From Prostheceraeus crozeri (lineage: Eukaryota > Platyhelminthes > Polycladida > Euryleptidae), in NCBI GenBank assembly GCA_907163375.1, contig CAJQUW010006823.1, positions 186,001-250,000 on the forward strand: a DNA stretch of 64,000 nt, given 5' to 3'. This document shows positions 1 through 11,330 of the stretch, one piece after another. How positions within the stretch are numbered: the stretch's first letter is position 1; every line of letters starts with the position of its first letter. The notes beneath the pieces were generated by a model. That model searched no databases. It was not told where the DNA came from and saw nothing but the letters and a program-made list of their open reading frames with translations. The translations under genes and the position numbers were made by a program.

Positions 1-540
1 TCGGGTTGAGACAACTGTAGTTGGAATCAACTGACACAGAAGTAAATTCATGATTTACCCAAGCACTGACACCACAGCCTCTGCGCGATCTCCGATCGAA
101 TCTGTACAAGTCGGAGCTATGCATTTGCAAGAGCCAGTTATCAATTTCCCCAGTCAACCATGTTTTGAAAGAAACGATGATATGTGTTTTGAGAAATTAT
201 GAAAGAAAATGGAGCTCGTCGAGTTTTGGCATTATGGACCGTGTGTGGTTTAAAAGGACAGACGGACAAGTTTAACTTTTAAGTTAAATCAATGATAAAA
301 ATTACAGTTGGATTGCTTTTAAGATTGAATGGTTCCCTCCATTCTTTCAATTCCTTCTGTAGATTCCGACCAGTTTCTTGCTGAAGAAGAGTGGGATCTG
401 GATGAATAAGCACGTCCTTAAACTCGGCATTTCAGAACTGTCTGGCTCGACGAGGCACCTCCTGCCTTCCGGCTACATTGGGCAATACGATCGTCCATCA
501 CTTGATTATCAGAGTATTTGATTTTTGAATGGCATTCATA
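1..540. other. No gene recognised
   Basis: No open frame here shows a recognisable protein. Read on the minus strand, it lies downstream of the LINE ORF1-like relic at 541-701 and may be its decayed continuation, but stops occur in every frame. Confidence 0.4.
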
Positions 541-701
541 AATAGAGACATCAACGATATAATTTCACTTTTCAAGGTACTTATCTCATCTTCGAAAATT
601 TTTATGATATCTTCTCTGGATTTATTGATGAGAAGCTATATTTCAGACAGCTGAGATGATTTAACCTTCACAGAGCGGGTTTGCCTGGGTGTCATTGTCA
701 T
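541..701 (-). pseudogene. LINE ORF1-like N-terminal relic
   Basis: Read on the minus strand from the ATG at 701, the conceptual protein starts with a TPRQTRS stretch, then SSQLSEI, an in-frame stop, and then a charged region (KSREDIIKIFEDEISTL) that looks like the start of a coiled coil. The order and spacing resemble the ORF1 start of the LINE at 59.8-62.8 kb in this window (TPNNKRNTRS, then SLSDIKQLLKETKDEII). This comparison is by eye over about 50 residues. The reading frame is broken by a stop and then by further stops. It is probably a 5' fragment of a CR1/L2-like non-LTR element. No promoter or target-site duplication was identified. Confidence 0.35.
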
Positions 702-1841
702 GATGAAAGAAATGACATATTGACGGTTTAGTCAAATATTCAAAACTGATGTGTATCTGAATTCTAATACGCAATAGTCCAGAATTAGTCGGACTTCATG
801 CCCACTGACCCACCGAACCAAGTAACGATGGCGATATGCAATATCGACTCAATCGTAAACTAGCGAATATGTCCTGCTTTCTGGTGTCAATTCACGCACG
901 TGATTCCGTCACGCGTTAATTCACTTCAATGTCGTAACATCAAAACAACATCAAATGCAAGATGCAAAAAACTTGAAGAACCAAATATCGAGATATCTGT
1001 CCAGTGCAGTATCAGAATTCTGCTTCAGAAGTGATTAGAAGACGAAGACAAGAAGAGTGATGTAAAAATTCTCGCAAAAGCAGGAATATATATGTTCTCG
1101 AATATCCAGAACAGGCATGAAATTAGTAATTACTGACGTGCACAGAATTCACGACCAGCCAGCACAAGGTTCACGGTGTGTATTTTTGGGTAATACTGAT
1201 AATTATATCGATGCAGTTCGAGAACTACTGACTTTTCTTCCTAAATTCGTGCATGAGCTTCTTATTATTTATAATTTGTAGATTGTCACCCAACATCAAT
1301 AAAGCGACAATGCTTAAGTTATAATTCCAGTCATCTTGCAGTTACGCAAGCAAATGCTACAAACAAGCTAGGGGGATGGGAAAATCCTTGAAGTTCTAAC
1401 GAAAAAATGCATAAACTAAAGCGATGTGTAAAGGAGATACATGTAAATGATCTGAACATGAATTAAAATTATTTATGCATGGAGGGAGTAGCCAAATCAG
1501 TGAGATGAACTCATTCATTCACTCGACATTAGACAGATAATTATCAATCAGTCAACGTTAACCTGATCGATCGAACATTGTCTGCCTAATGTCGCGTATC
1601 TTGAACGACTTCATCCCATTGTAGCGAACTTACTAATTGCGTGAATGCTCAGTTCACACGCTCACTGTCTTCTAAATCAAATACATAATTTGGCTTGACT
1701 TTTCTATGAAATCTGTGTAGTTAATTGAACTTTAGTGTTCCGATAGATTGTTAGGCGTTTTAGTAAAAATGTACATAATACGCATGATGTATTATGATGT
1801 ACATAATATGTATGTTACCCCTTTCATCATTTTTATTTCAG
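702..1841. other. No gene recognised; intronic or intergenic
   Basis: No exon with a recognisable product was found. If 1842-2097 is a last exon, at least its nearer part is intron. The only local structure noticed is a short duplication of an ATGTACATAATA-type sequence around 1768-1812. Confidence 0.35.
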
Positions 1842-2097
1842 GATCAGTGCTTTCCATAGTGAAGATGTTTTGAAAAAATGGTTGAAGTTTGTGGAGAATA
1901 ACGAATATGAAAATTTAGTGACAGATCTCTTGAAGAGACACTACGACCCTCTTTATTCTCGAAGTCGTGAACGATATATTAACTGTCAAGACAGGAAAAA
2001 AGTCCAGCGCATTTCTGTTCAAAATTTGCTTGATACAGCGTATTTAAAGACAAAAATTTTGCCAGAGATTATACGCAGAGGACATGATATGACGTGA
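1842..2097 (+). CDS. Candidate last exon, possibly MnmH/SelU-like
   Basis: A typical acceptor (TTTTTATTTCAG) ends at 1841. It is followed by an open frame of about 84 codons to the TGA at 2095-2097. The exon starts inside a codon (phase 1: G, then ATC). The protein is charged and helix-rich and contains NLVTDLLKRHYDPLYSRS. A YDPxY sequence after a W-x-x-x-(V/L) helix recalls the C-terminus of tRNA 2-selenouridine synthase, the rhodanese/P-loop enzyme that modifies wobble uridine in tRNA. This resemblance is from memory and rests on one short motif. Neither the rhodanese domain nor a P-loop exon was found upstream in the window, so the rest of the gene would lie beyond the left edge. That it is an exon is more secure than what it encodes. 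Confidence 0.42.
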
Positions 2098-3231
2098 AAT
2101 ATATTTCCTATTCTTTGGACCAATTTTTGTTTTGCCATAATAGGCTTATTATAAATTGCTGAAGTTACATTTTTAGTGACTTTGTACGTCATCCTTGGTG
2201 GATCGTGGTGATATTATTTTGCAGCCAATATTTTCCTGAATCTTTCAGCGTCTTTTGGGAAACAATGGAATGAAATAGTATGATCTTGTTTTCTATTTGG
2301 GCTCTACAATTTGTGCTACAACCATCGACAGCACATTTGAAAGTCACTTTGACAAAGTATAGTCGTGATACTTAACAATCAACTATCTTCAAAACAGGAC
2401 TATTAATGTATGTAGATATCGGTAGTGTCTCATCCTTATATATATAATTTATGGTAGCATGTAGTAGACATCATTTTTCCATACTAAAGTCCGTAGTGTT
2501 AAACTTTCTGTGAATTGACAAAATATTTCTTTTCTGTTTATCTCAATTGGTGGTACCCCAGAAGTTCAGAGTTTTTTCCGAATCATCGGAATCTCGATTT
2601 AGCTAATGCCTACTTATCCAATTTCACTTATTGGACATGTCATAGTTGAGAAACCAAATCAATTTACAAATTGCCAAAGCAACAAGTAGCAAAATGCTGC
2701 TTTCAATGCTGATTGGGATTGATCTGATAAATCTTAGTAGTATGTACCTACATTGTACACTATTTTAATATTGTATTGACTGAACCATAGAGTAAGTATA
2801 TTAGGTAGAGTGGCAACGCCGCATTTATTAAATCCCCAGCGTGTATACTCGATTTTATTAAATGAACTCAAGGGGATACAGGTGGTACTGTCAACCGAAT
2901 GTGAGATAAACGTTTGCAGTTTTACAATAAATTACCACGGAATTGATTAATTAATCATATGATAGTAATACAAAAGGAATGATTTATTTTACATATCGTG
3001 CGTGTCATGACGGCCTTGGAGAGGTAATGTTTTTTAAATGGCAATTCGATGGGTTGTTACTTTCATGCTTAACCTCAAGAGTGTGTACTTTCTTAAGCGT
3101 GATGATATCACAAGGGCCACTGGTAAAGCAAAATAAAGACAATGATTTCAATTAACTTAAAATATGTAAATGGGTCCACATCACTATTCAGATTCTAGTA
3201 ATGAAACATGAATTCAGTGAATCATGAAATC
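2098..3231. other. Downstream of candidate exon; no gene seen
   Basis: AT-rich sequence with no convincing ORF. An AATAAA-type hexamer occurs near 2925 and could serve the exon at 1842-2097, but it is about 830 bases downstream, so the link is weak. Confidence 0.3.
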
Positions 3232-3605
3232 ATGCCGGTGAAAATTGAATTAAAAGCTTGAAATTTCAGCCAAGAAAGCATGAATAACATCGCGACTTTT
3301 TCATAAAGACTTCCGTTATAATGCGGATGATGATATTCCCTTGATAATCAGCTTAATTTCTGCTTAGTTAGGAAGCAAATATTCAGTCCTTTTGATATCC
3401 AACTTGTTTCATGCTACTTATGTAAGGACGTCATGTCGGTAGTACATAAATTGGCAAAATAATGACTTTTGTAAAACTGCTCAAATAATTTTTTGGATCA
3501 CGGGATCGTAATCTCCGCAAAACACTGAATCTTTTCATATCAAAATTTTCACTGTATACAGATACTTTTTCGAGTCGACACTGCCTATATATTCCTACTC
3601 TATGG
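3232..3605 (-). repeat. Dispersed repeat A, copy 1 (inverted relative to 19500-19883)
   Basis: Read on the minus strand, this segment aligns by eye along its whole length with 19500-19883 on the plus strand. It starts at CATAGAGTAGG and ends at a shared CACCGGCA, with many shared blocks such as GTTGGATATCAAAAGG. Divergence is scattered, with small indels, as expected for old copies. Copy 2 lies inside a TIR-bounded element (19318-20129), but those terminal repeats are absent here. It is therefore either a truncated copy or part of a larger inverted duplication. Small open frames here appear non-coding. Confidence 0.75.
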
Positions 3606-4069
3606 ACTGAACATAAAGCATGTTTGAAGCGAAAACAACATGCTTGCACTTGATTCAGAAAAAACATGCTTCTTGTGAACTATAGGCAACAGAATTACCT
3701 CATCAATGCACTATTTAGCCTAAGTAATTGTATTAACTAATATGTAGCAACTATTAGTCGAGTGAGTTGTTCTATGAAATATATTTGGTCTTTCGAGATT
3801 TTGTCTGCTATTGAAATTTGTAGCGTGCATTTTCTATGCGGGAGAGTGAATACAAAAAACAACTGTATTATCATTAGAATCCATGATAATATACCTATAA
3901 TAGAAAGAAGCCATGATTTACAGAATGTCTCAACTTGTCACATTCATTAAATTATGTAAATGTCAAATTGTAGGAGATCCATGGCTGCAAATGAATCTTC
4001 CATTCAAACATTCCTCGATGAGACTTTCCGGTTTTCAAAAAAAATTGAAAAAACATTTAGTTAGGCCTA
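3606..4069. other. No gene recognised
   Basis: Between repeat A and repeat R. Two overlapping frames of about 62 codons carry no family features and look fortuitous. Confidence 0.35.
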
Positions 4070-4860
4070 CTCCCCACGGTGGTCCAGAATCGACTGATTA
4101 ATAAAAAAAATTAGAACTGCCACAAATTCTGCACCATTATAAATCTTATTGATAGACAATTCTTCCCAGCATATTTTTAAAAAATCTGCCGATATCCTTA
4201 TGAGTAGTATCGGGCAGCGTATTTTCATACTTTTTGAGATAGAATTGAGTTATTTTTCAGGTTTATTTGTTGCATTTCGGGCTAGAATCTATCACATTAT
4301 GCTCTACGAGGCAATCGAATTGCAATATTTAGAGTTGATAATATCAGTTAAACTTGATGATTTTTTATTAAGTAGTATGAAAAGTATATTTTTGAAAATA
4401 ATTCAACTTTTTTCGGATTGATTAAATGTGGAAGAATCAGCAGTTGCAGAAGTAATTAATAAGTTGTTTTCTGATTCGTCCAAATCTATAAATCATTTTG
4501 ATAGGCTTCCTGTGCATGCATTGGTCGATTGAAGGATTTCTACTGTTCATCAGTTTTTAGCATATGGGATTTGATGCGAGGATTAGTTCTGTGAATCATT
4601 TAGGCTATGTATGCATGTGTATATGCTTCACATCATGCTGTTGGTTCAACCCTTTTCAGTATTTGATGCCAAACCTTTAATATTACCAAGCAATATTAGA
4701 TTTCTATGCTTGATTTGAATCTTTGAATGGAAAGACCATAGAGAGCATCAACAGCTTTCTCAATCGTTCATAGTTTGTGACACACCAAGCATAGACTTCT
4801 AAATTTCTCTGGACAGATAGGTTGAAATTGGCTTATACATGTTCAGGCATGGACTCCTAA
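4070..4860 (+). repeat. Dispersed repeat R, copy 1 (inverted relative to 14175-15442)
   Basis: Positions 4070-4256 match the reverse complement of 15258-15442 at roughly 80 percent by eye, including the shared ATTGATAGACAATTCTTCCC and a shared TTTGAGATARAATTGAG block. A second block, 4784-4822, matches the reverse complement of 14226-14262 (TCTCTGGACAGATAGG), and the similarity continues to TATACATGTTCAGGC near 4853. The middle differs: copy 1 is about 430 bp shorter. No protein was recognised in it. Confidence 0.65.
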
Positions 4861-4896
4861 ATATAGATTACCTTACAAATAGACTGTCAGTATATG

Positions 4897-4992
4897 ATAA
4901 ATGCCTCGATAGAGGATTTAAATGGTCATAATGTCCGAGTGGCGAAGCCACGAGGATATTTGGCCATTTGGATCCGATATCGAGGCATTTAT
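4897..4992. repeat. 96-bp foldback hairpin with CGAG..GAA..CGAG core
   Basis: The outer arms ATAAATGCCTCGAT (4897-4910) and 4979-4992 are perfect inverse complements. The inner arms also pair (AAATGG with CCATTT). The centre is a tight stem-loop in which TGGC and GCCA flank GAA, bordered by GAG and CGAG. The same central design occurs in the hairpin at 53886-53986. It is probably a foldback MITE. An open frame running through it is an artefact of the hairpin. Confidence 0.75.
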
Positions 4993-5388
4993 AACATATT
5001 TATAGCACTGTATGTAATGATATCAACATTGACAAACATAATTGATATATTCAACCATAGATTTGGGATTCTGTATTCTTGGAGATCTAGAATATCTAGG
5101 TTTCCATAGATTTATTTTCATTTTTAGATTTGAAACCTTGGAATTCTATGGATTCAGTCTTATCTATCTATGCATTCGTTGTAGGAATCCATGGATAGCA
5201 AAGGCATGAAAGATCGAATTCTATGGTTCATCCACAGACTACAATAGCACTATGATTTAGAAGTCCATGGATTACCTGGTATATTCCATGATATTCTCAA
5301 TGATGTTTGAAATTTGAATCATGCATAATCTAACTGGAATATTCTGGTCATTTTATCCAAGCTCATCTCCTGAAAGGTTTACACGATA
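4993..5388. other. 5' flank of recombinase ORF; ATGGATTC-like words
   Basis: AT-rich stretch with several degenerate copies of words like AATTCTATGG, AATCCATGG and TCCATAGATT between about 5050 and 5280, suggesting an old short-period repeat. If the recombinase gene is transcribed, its promoter would lie here. No TATA-box or terminal repeat could be assigned. Confidence 0.35.
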
Positions 5389-6639
5389 ATGGCTTCACGT
5401 ATTACTGAAAATCAAATTCCTACTTCCAGTAGATTTGCATCAACTACTGACACTGAAATTCAAAGCCATCTAAATGAAGTGACCCCAAAAAATACTATTC
5501 AAAAAGCGAAGTGGGCATTTAAGCTATTTAAGAGTTGGCACGATGAATGGAAAATTAGAATTCACGGTCCATTAAAGGTAATCAAGGGAATTGATGAATT
5601 TACCGAATCCGATTTGAATTACTGCCTCAAGTACTTCTTTTCTGATGTCAGAAAAACTGATGGTAGCAGGTATCCACCGTCAACTTTAAAAGAGCTTGGA
5701 GCGATGATTCAATACAATTTCATACACAACTACAATTTTAATTTCTCCTTATTCAAAGATCCTCAGTTTCAAGAGTCGCGCATGGTCCTAAATGCTGAAA
5801 TGAAACTGTCAGCTAAGGCTGGTCTTGCTAAACCCAAAAAGCGAGCAAACAATATACCAATTGAAGCCGAAGATGAATTGTGGCGAAAAGGAATTTTTGG
5901 ATATTCAAATCCAAAACAACTTCAGCAAACGTTGATTTATCATCTTGGATTGCATTTTAGCTTAAGAGCAGCTCAAGAGCAATATGATTTGGACTACGGT
6001 GAGGATTCACAAATACGCCTTGGAAAGGATGAAAATGGTGACTTTCTTGAATACACAGAGCGAATGTCTAAAAACAAACGCTTTGGTATTACTAACACAA
6101 GAATGGATCCGAAGGTCACGCGAGTGTATGCCAGTGATAATGCCGAACGCTGTCCTTTGAAGTTATTCAAAGAGTACGTGTCGCATCGCCCTGAAGCTCA
6201 TAACCAAGAAGGCAACAAGGCATTTTATCTGGCATGCATACCTTATCCTCGAGGCCCCGTCTGGTATAAAAACACCCGCTTGGGTATACATAGCATTCAG
6301 CAAACTGTGAGGAACTTGTTTCTACATTCTACATCAAGTGACATGTTCCTTACAAATACAAGCCTGAGAAGGACCGCGAAGAATAGGCTGGTGCAAGCCG
6401 GGATTCCAAGCGAGGTCGCCAGGAAGAAGACTGGCCGCATATCTGATGCTGCAGATTCTGCATACATCGATGGGAGCTTATTTGAGAAGCAAATGAGCAG
6501 TGCTATATACTGTAATCAGTCAAATAACGAAGTGAGATCCATTGAGTGTCAAAGTGGAGCAAGGTTCTCATTCCAAAATTGCACTGTTAAAATTACAGTG
6601 AATGAATGCAAGGAACTAAATGACTCAAATGAAAAATGA
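5389..6639 (+). CDS. Crypton-type tyrosine recombinase (DUF3504), intact ORF
   Basis: 416 codons, ATG to TGA, with no internal stops. The N-terminal half holds a SAM-like core-binding region of about 150 residues. It is followed by the catalytic domain shared by Cryptons and the domesticated ZMYM2/QRICH1/KIAA1958 proteins: GLHFSLRAAQEQ (first Arg, R193), FLEYTERMSKNKR (a Lys candidate, K228), ERCPLKLFKEYVSHRP, AFYL, then SLRRTAKNRL (second Arg, R327), KKTGRISDAADSAY and the putative nucleophile Y359. Known members usually have HSLR and TGH; here those histidines are Thr324 and Arg350, so activity is doubtful unless tolerated. Such enzymes cut and rejoin DNA through a phosphotyrosine intermediate. 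No flanking terminal repeats are expected for Cryptons and none were tied to it. It could be a mobile element gene, a co-opted single exon or a young relic. The family assignment is firm. Confidence 0.88.
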   Translation: MASRITENQIPTSSRFASTTDTEIQSHLNEVTPKNTIQKAKWAFKLFKSWHDEWKIRIHGPLKVIKGIDEFTESDLNYCLKYFFSDVRKTDGSRYPPSTLKELGAMIQYNFIHNYNFNFSLFKDPQFQESRMVLNAEMKLSAKAGLAKPKKRANNIPIEAEDELWRKGIFGYSNPKQLQQTLIYHLGLHFSLRAAQEQYDLDYGEDSQIRLGKDENGDFLEYTERMSKNKRFGITNTRMDPKVTRVYASDNAERCPLKLFKEYVSHRPEAHNQEGNKAFYLACIPYPRGPVWYKNTRLGIHSIQQTVRNLFLHSTSSDMFLTNTSLRRTAKNRLVQAGIPSEVARKKTGRISDAADSAYIDGSLFEKQMSSAIYCNQSNNEVRSIECQSGARFSFQNCTVKITVNECKELNDSNEK

Positions 6640-6685
6640 CTTCTGTGTTTTTGCAAAGTGTTCTAGTTGTTTGCCTTAACTGAAT

Positions 6686-6728
6686 GTAAGTACTTTTATG
6701 ACCAGTACTTACACTGATGTAAGTACTG
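6686..6728. repeat. Short palindrome GTAAGTACT after the recombinase ORF
   Basis: GTAAGTACT (6686-6694) is inverted at 6704-6712 and repeated directly at 6720-6728. It lies about 50 bases after the recombinase stop codon and could be a relic of the element's 3' end. Confidence 0.5.
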
Positions 6729-7468
6729 AGATTTTAAATACAAATATCGACAAACTATAGTACTTTCCTGAAACATAAAATATGGATTTTAACAATACTA
6801 AATACCATTTACAGTGCTTTAAATAAGCATAATCAACATTTTGAAGAACAGGTTGCCTGCCAGCACAGCATGCATGCATATTTATGTATATTAGCGGGGT
6901 CTTGCTGATGTGTTGAATAACATAAACATCAGCTAAAATAAGTAAATGAGTCACGATAATCAACAGCTCCTGAATAAACTCTTTCTGATGTCATGAATAA
7001 ATGGATATAATCAAAAGCTCGAAAAAGCTGTTGAATATCTCTTTCTGATCTGTTGAATAAGAAGCTTGCGGTTAAAACATCATAAAAATAGAGATGTGAC
7101 GTCAGAGGGAAATCTCGATGACGAAACAAACGCTGAGGTGTTGATTAAGCGTCTTTCTGATGTGATGATTAATCAGGTATTGATTAAACGAAAGCTTTGA
7201 CATAAATAGTAGGTATTTCTGATGTCTTGAATAATATGTGCTGCATATCTCCTGCATAATCAACACCTATTCTGTCCATATGAAAAGTTATTCCTGAGTG
7301 ATAGCAGGAATAAGAAGCCAATCGACTCTTTGATGTGGTTGAAGGAGGTAAACTTCAGCGGATTCACTCATCGGTAGTGCCAAAAACGGAAGCAGTGCAA
7401 GAACAAAATGGATTATTTGGATTACGTTGCAGATTCAAGGACAGAAGGACTCATCACGCGGTTGAACA

Positions 7469-7492
7469 TTCTCATCCAGAGGTGAACGCGGT
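7469..7492. repeat. hAT left TSD and TIR
   Basis: TSD TTCTCATC at 7469-7476, then a 16-bp TIR at 7477-7492. It matches the right end without mismatch. Confidence 0.95.
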
Positions 7493-7998
7493 CAAGAAAA
7501 AAATTAATTGTAGGCTTCAAAATTTCAGTCTCAAAATACATAACTAAAACCAATCATCTTCGTCTACGTGTATGTAGACCTACCAATATGTGAGCATAGA
7601 TAGGCCGAGATTGAGGAATTTTGATAATAGGCAATAGACCTTATTTGTTATAGGCTAATGAAAGTCGAGTTAAATCACAGAAGAAACGGCGAACGATTAG
7701 GACCGCTATAGCATGAATTATAGGCCTACTAACTGCCTAGTCGTGAACGGAATAGATGATGATGTTGCTAATCTTGCTATGATGACAAAATTCATTTGTT
7801 CTATGTGAATTATAAATAGTGAATGCGCATCAGTCGTGCAAATTATGACAAAATTACAGTATGTAGGCGCATGAATGGTAGGATAGGATAAAAAATTAGG
7901 TCATTTACATGCATGTGGACGCACATAATAAGTACGGTACGGACCTTTTTTGGCAGAAAGAATGATATTTTTAATTTGAAAATATGTATTCGTTCAAC

Positions 7999-8238
7999 TC
8001 AGGAAGACTTCTTGGAGTTCAGATTCAAAAACAATATCTGCTGTGCATGTTCAGCTGTGAGTCCCATTCGCCTTTCATGGTAAATGTTGCCGAAGACAGA
8101 GAAGACTCGTTCGGAGGCAGCACTCGTAGCCAGAATAACCAGATACTTTCTCGCAAGCAACGAAAGCTTTCTGAACTTCGCTTGATTGATTCTCCACCAT
8201 GAAAGTGGATCCTTTGCGTGTGAAGGCAATCCTTGTGC
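7999..8238 (-). pseudogene. hAT transposase last exon: hATC dimerisation domain
   Basis: An acceptor with a strong pyrimidine tract (TTTTCTCTTTTCAG) precedes 8238. The exon encodes DPLSWW, then YLVILATSAASERVFSVFG and HERRMGLTAEHAQQILFL. This is the hATC block, containing the third catalytic residue (Glu in SERVFS) and the dimerisation helices. It ends at a stop at 7999-8001. The phase agrees with the donor at 8838, giving a 600-bp intron. Same gene as the exons at 8839-10136 and 10974-11330. Confidence 0.92.
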
Positions 8239-8838
8239 CTGAAAAGAGAAAAGATGAAAGAGCATTAATCAAAGCCTGTAGGAATTGAATTTTAGGGTGA
8301 TTAACAAGTATCACAACATGCATACTAAGAATCATATATACGGGTATAACATAGGCTTATAACTGTCATGCTATCATGTCTAGCCTATATGATGTAATGT
8401 TTGAATGGATGAAAACTCCAAACCCTGTGATTCACGTCATAAAGATTGTGCACATTATAGACATCGTCGATATACCACAATATCCAATATATAGTAGGTC
8501 TGTAACATTGTATCGAACAACAAACAATGCTATCAAAATGCAACTACATGTGGGCAATTAACATTATCATGAACAATATCAGTTATGCTTAATGTTACAA
8601 CTGAGTATAATGTTGACAAAAAATGACAAAATATTATAATTAAAAGTAAAACAACATGTATTTTCACTGAGATAGTAAAGTACAATTTTTTAACATCGTA
8701 GACGTCTTGATATTATTTTTGCAACTTCAGTCAAACAGCCTATTGCAGAGTTCATATTCCCCTACATAGATTTATGAAATTCATGTCAGAAAATTTCCAA
8801 TGCATTCCTGTTGCAAATCAAGCATTTTTTGAACTTAC

Positions 8839-10136
8839 TTGTATATAGCTATCCAGCTCATCCTCTTCTTTTGATACTTTCTCTTCAATCACATCGTCAT
8901 AAAGCAGCGTAAGTAACTTGCATCGTTTTGAACTTGGTGCTCCGGACGTGTCGTCGCGTTCGACTTCTGTTATTTCTTCATCCACATTCACTGATATCTT
9001 TTTCATTTCGTCCAATATTGTCGCGTGAACATTCAATCTTGTTTCGCGAGACAAGAATGTCAGCTTCTTGAACCTGGGATCCAAGAAAGATCCCATGACA
9101 TGAACACTTATGGAACCAAGGAACTCTTGGTCCTCCACGGAAAATCGTTCCGCAAGATTAATCAGCAGACGTGATTGAAACTCCTTGGCCATAGCAGTTT
9201 CGCAAGGTTTCAGCTGCAGTCGTTTCAGGAGACAAAACATGATCGGATAAACTTCTGAGACACTAGCGGATGTTTCTGTTTGCCATTCATCTGTTGTCAT
9301 CTTCAGGTCTTCAAGCAGAACAATCATCTCCTTGATTGCGATGATTTCATGCGAACCAAATGACAGCGAACATTTTTCCACATTGTTGAGTACAGGTGTT
9401 GATTTTACAAGGAAGTCAAATGCATCAAAGAGCTTTGAAAAGCTTTGAAGCATGACAACAGTGCTGTTCCACCTCGTTTTATTGTGCTTTTGAAGCTCGC
9501 ACTTATCGTGATCCCTGCATAACTGTGCCCTGTGGGTCCGAAATTCCGAAGTCAGCGTTATGGATCTGTGGACTGTCGAAATTGCAGTATGGACTTTGTT
9601 GATCAATTTCTTTACTTCGTCTGCCTCATCAAAAGAATCGTTGATGGAGAGCTGAAGAAGGTGAGCGAGGCATCCGATATGGTATTTTGTTGATGAGGAC
9701 AAATCCAACGCTTTCTTCATATTGCTCGCATTGTCATGGGTTGTACAGAAGGCGTTTGCTTTGAAAGGACTCAAAGTTTCGTCTATGGTTTCAGCTAAAT
9801 TGTTACCGGTGTGTTGCTGCGTTAACAAAGTACTACCAAAATTAGCATTTCGAAGCTGCCAAGATCGATCGATCCAATGAGCTGTGATGGTCATGAATGC
9901 TGACATTTGTCTGTTAGTCCAGCAATCTGTGGTGATGCTCACTAAAGTGGAAGAAGTCAATCCATCCGTTTCTACCTTCTGTTTGAGTTGAGAAAGATCT
10001 TCATCGTACGTTGTGTTAATATGTCATCAGAGTTGTATGCGAGGGAGGTTGGTAGTTCGGCTCGAGATAGAGAAGCAGTTCCTTCATTGAGGTATCCTCA
10101 CAGAATGTCAACGATTGCAGATCAGTAGTTACATAC
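8839..10136 (-). pseudogene. hAT transposase catalytic exon, frameshifted
   Basis: An acceptor (CTATTTCAG) precedes 10136. The first 37 codons encode a region ending LLLYLEPNYQPPS, typical of the hAT pre-catalytic segment. A one-base shift near 10020 then breaks the frame. From there a long open frame (380 codons from 9960) carries the first catalytic Asp (ITTDCWTNRQMSAF), the second (THDNASNMKKAL), the conserved RWNST, and an insertion-domain-like helical region. A donor (GTAAGT) at 8838 follows ELDSYIQ and joins in phase 0 to the hATC exon. The frameshift means the copy as read is not functional. The remainder is well kept, so loss looks recent. Confidence 0.9.
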
Positions 10137-10973
10137 CTGAAATAGGATAGAAATTTCACTATACAAAATGTTTACTCTCATTTTTATTTTGAAAATCTGT
10201 CTTAATTCTTGATAAATCCATATTTTGTCTACCAGTAAGAATATTATTCGTGCTTGACATACTACGTATTTACATGTATGTACCGACTAAGTAAGAGATT
10301 ATGTACCGATGCATTGTACTACGGCCTCGTCGTACTTCTAACTTCTTCACAATTTATCAATCAATTAGGCTAAAACAAGCAGTATTGTAACACAAGATTT
10401 CAGGAATTTGAGCATAGGTTCCCCGCCCTATCAGGGCGACCACGTCCCTGGCGTTCATCTCAATGTGATTGAGAAAGGTCAGTCATAGTTGCTAAAATAA
10501 AATAGTCATTGTGTAGGGGAATTCAAACAGATTTCACCGCTAAATAACGTCATCATCTATTTCATAAGATAGGAGGGCTAACTATCATTACTTGCTGTTC
10601 CTCTTTTGGCATTTTGTAGGCCTATGGGCTGCGTAATACCTGTCCATGCTCTCCACCATATTTGCGAAAAACAAGTCTTATTGATTTAATGAAATTTAGT
10701 GCATAACAGGCCTATGTGCATGGTTTGTGCTTAAATATTAAGGAACACGTTGAAAAACAAGCCTACAGAGTTACTAAATATGAGGTGGCTCCAAGATATT
10801 AGATATTGTCATTTAAAAAACATACACTTTGTTACATTTATCCATATTTAAAACATAGACTATTTAAAATATTACAATGAAAATATCGCAACCTTTCTAC
10901 GAAAAGAAGTAGGCTCATGTTGAAAATGAAGCTCTAACATGCATGTAGGCCTACATGTAGTCACAGAGTTAAC

Positions 10974-11330
10974 TCGCCAGACAATGAGCTTGGTGATGTC
11001 GATGGCTCGTTCTTTTGAGCATGTTCTGGACTTGGATGTCTTCAACCATTCGTCCATATTTACTTGTGTCGATTCCCTCATTTCCTCGACGGCTGCTCGG
11101 ACGTTCGTTCTTCTTCCGGATGCATCACGAACAGGCGTTGATACGGATGATCCAGGATTGTCGTTCAAGTTGAAAAGAGAACATTGATTCTTCATATGAT
11201 ATAAGAGGGTTCCAGTCCCAGATGAAAATACGTACTTCTTTTCACACAAATTACATTTTGCGTACTTTTTGTTGTCAATAGTGACAAGCTTGAAGTTGTC
11301 CCAAACGTGATGCATTCTATGACTGTTCAC
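10974..11330 (-). pseudogene. hAT transposase exon 1: BED zinc finger
   Basis: The open frame starts at ATG 11330. It contains WDNFKLVTIDNKKYAKC, NLCEKKY, then GTGTLLYHMKNQC, which gives the C-x2-C and H-x4-C ligand set of a BED finger. BED fingers bind the transposon ends. A Ser/Thr/Arg-rich linker and the start of the next helix (AIDITKLIVW) follow. A usable donor (GTTAAC after TGGCGA) lies at 10973. Joined to the next exon's acceptor it leaves a phase mismatch, so either the true border differs or the gene is damaged. Part of the broken transposase gene with the segments at 8839-10136 and 7999-8238. Confidence 0.8.

Noticed and set aside
4894-5109. 71-codon plus-strand frame
   Set aside because: Runs through the 96-bp hairpin; openness is explained by the palindrome.
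7335-7547. 70-codon plus-strand frame
   Set aside because: Antisense to the end of the Myb/SANT-like relic and crosses the hAT left TIR; not a gene.
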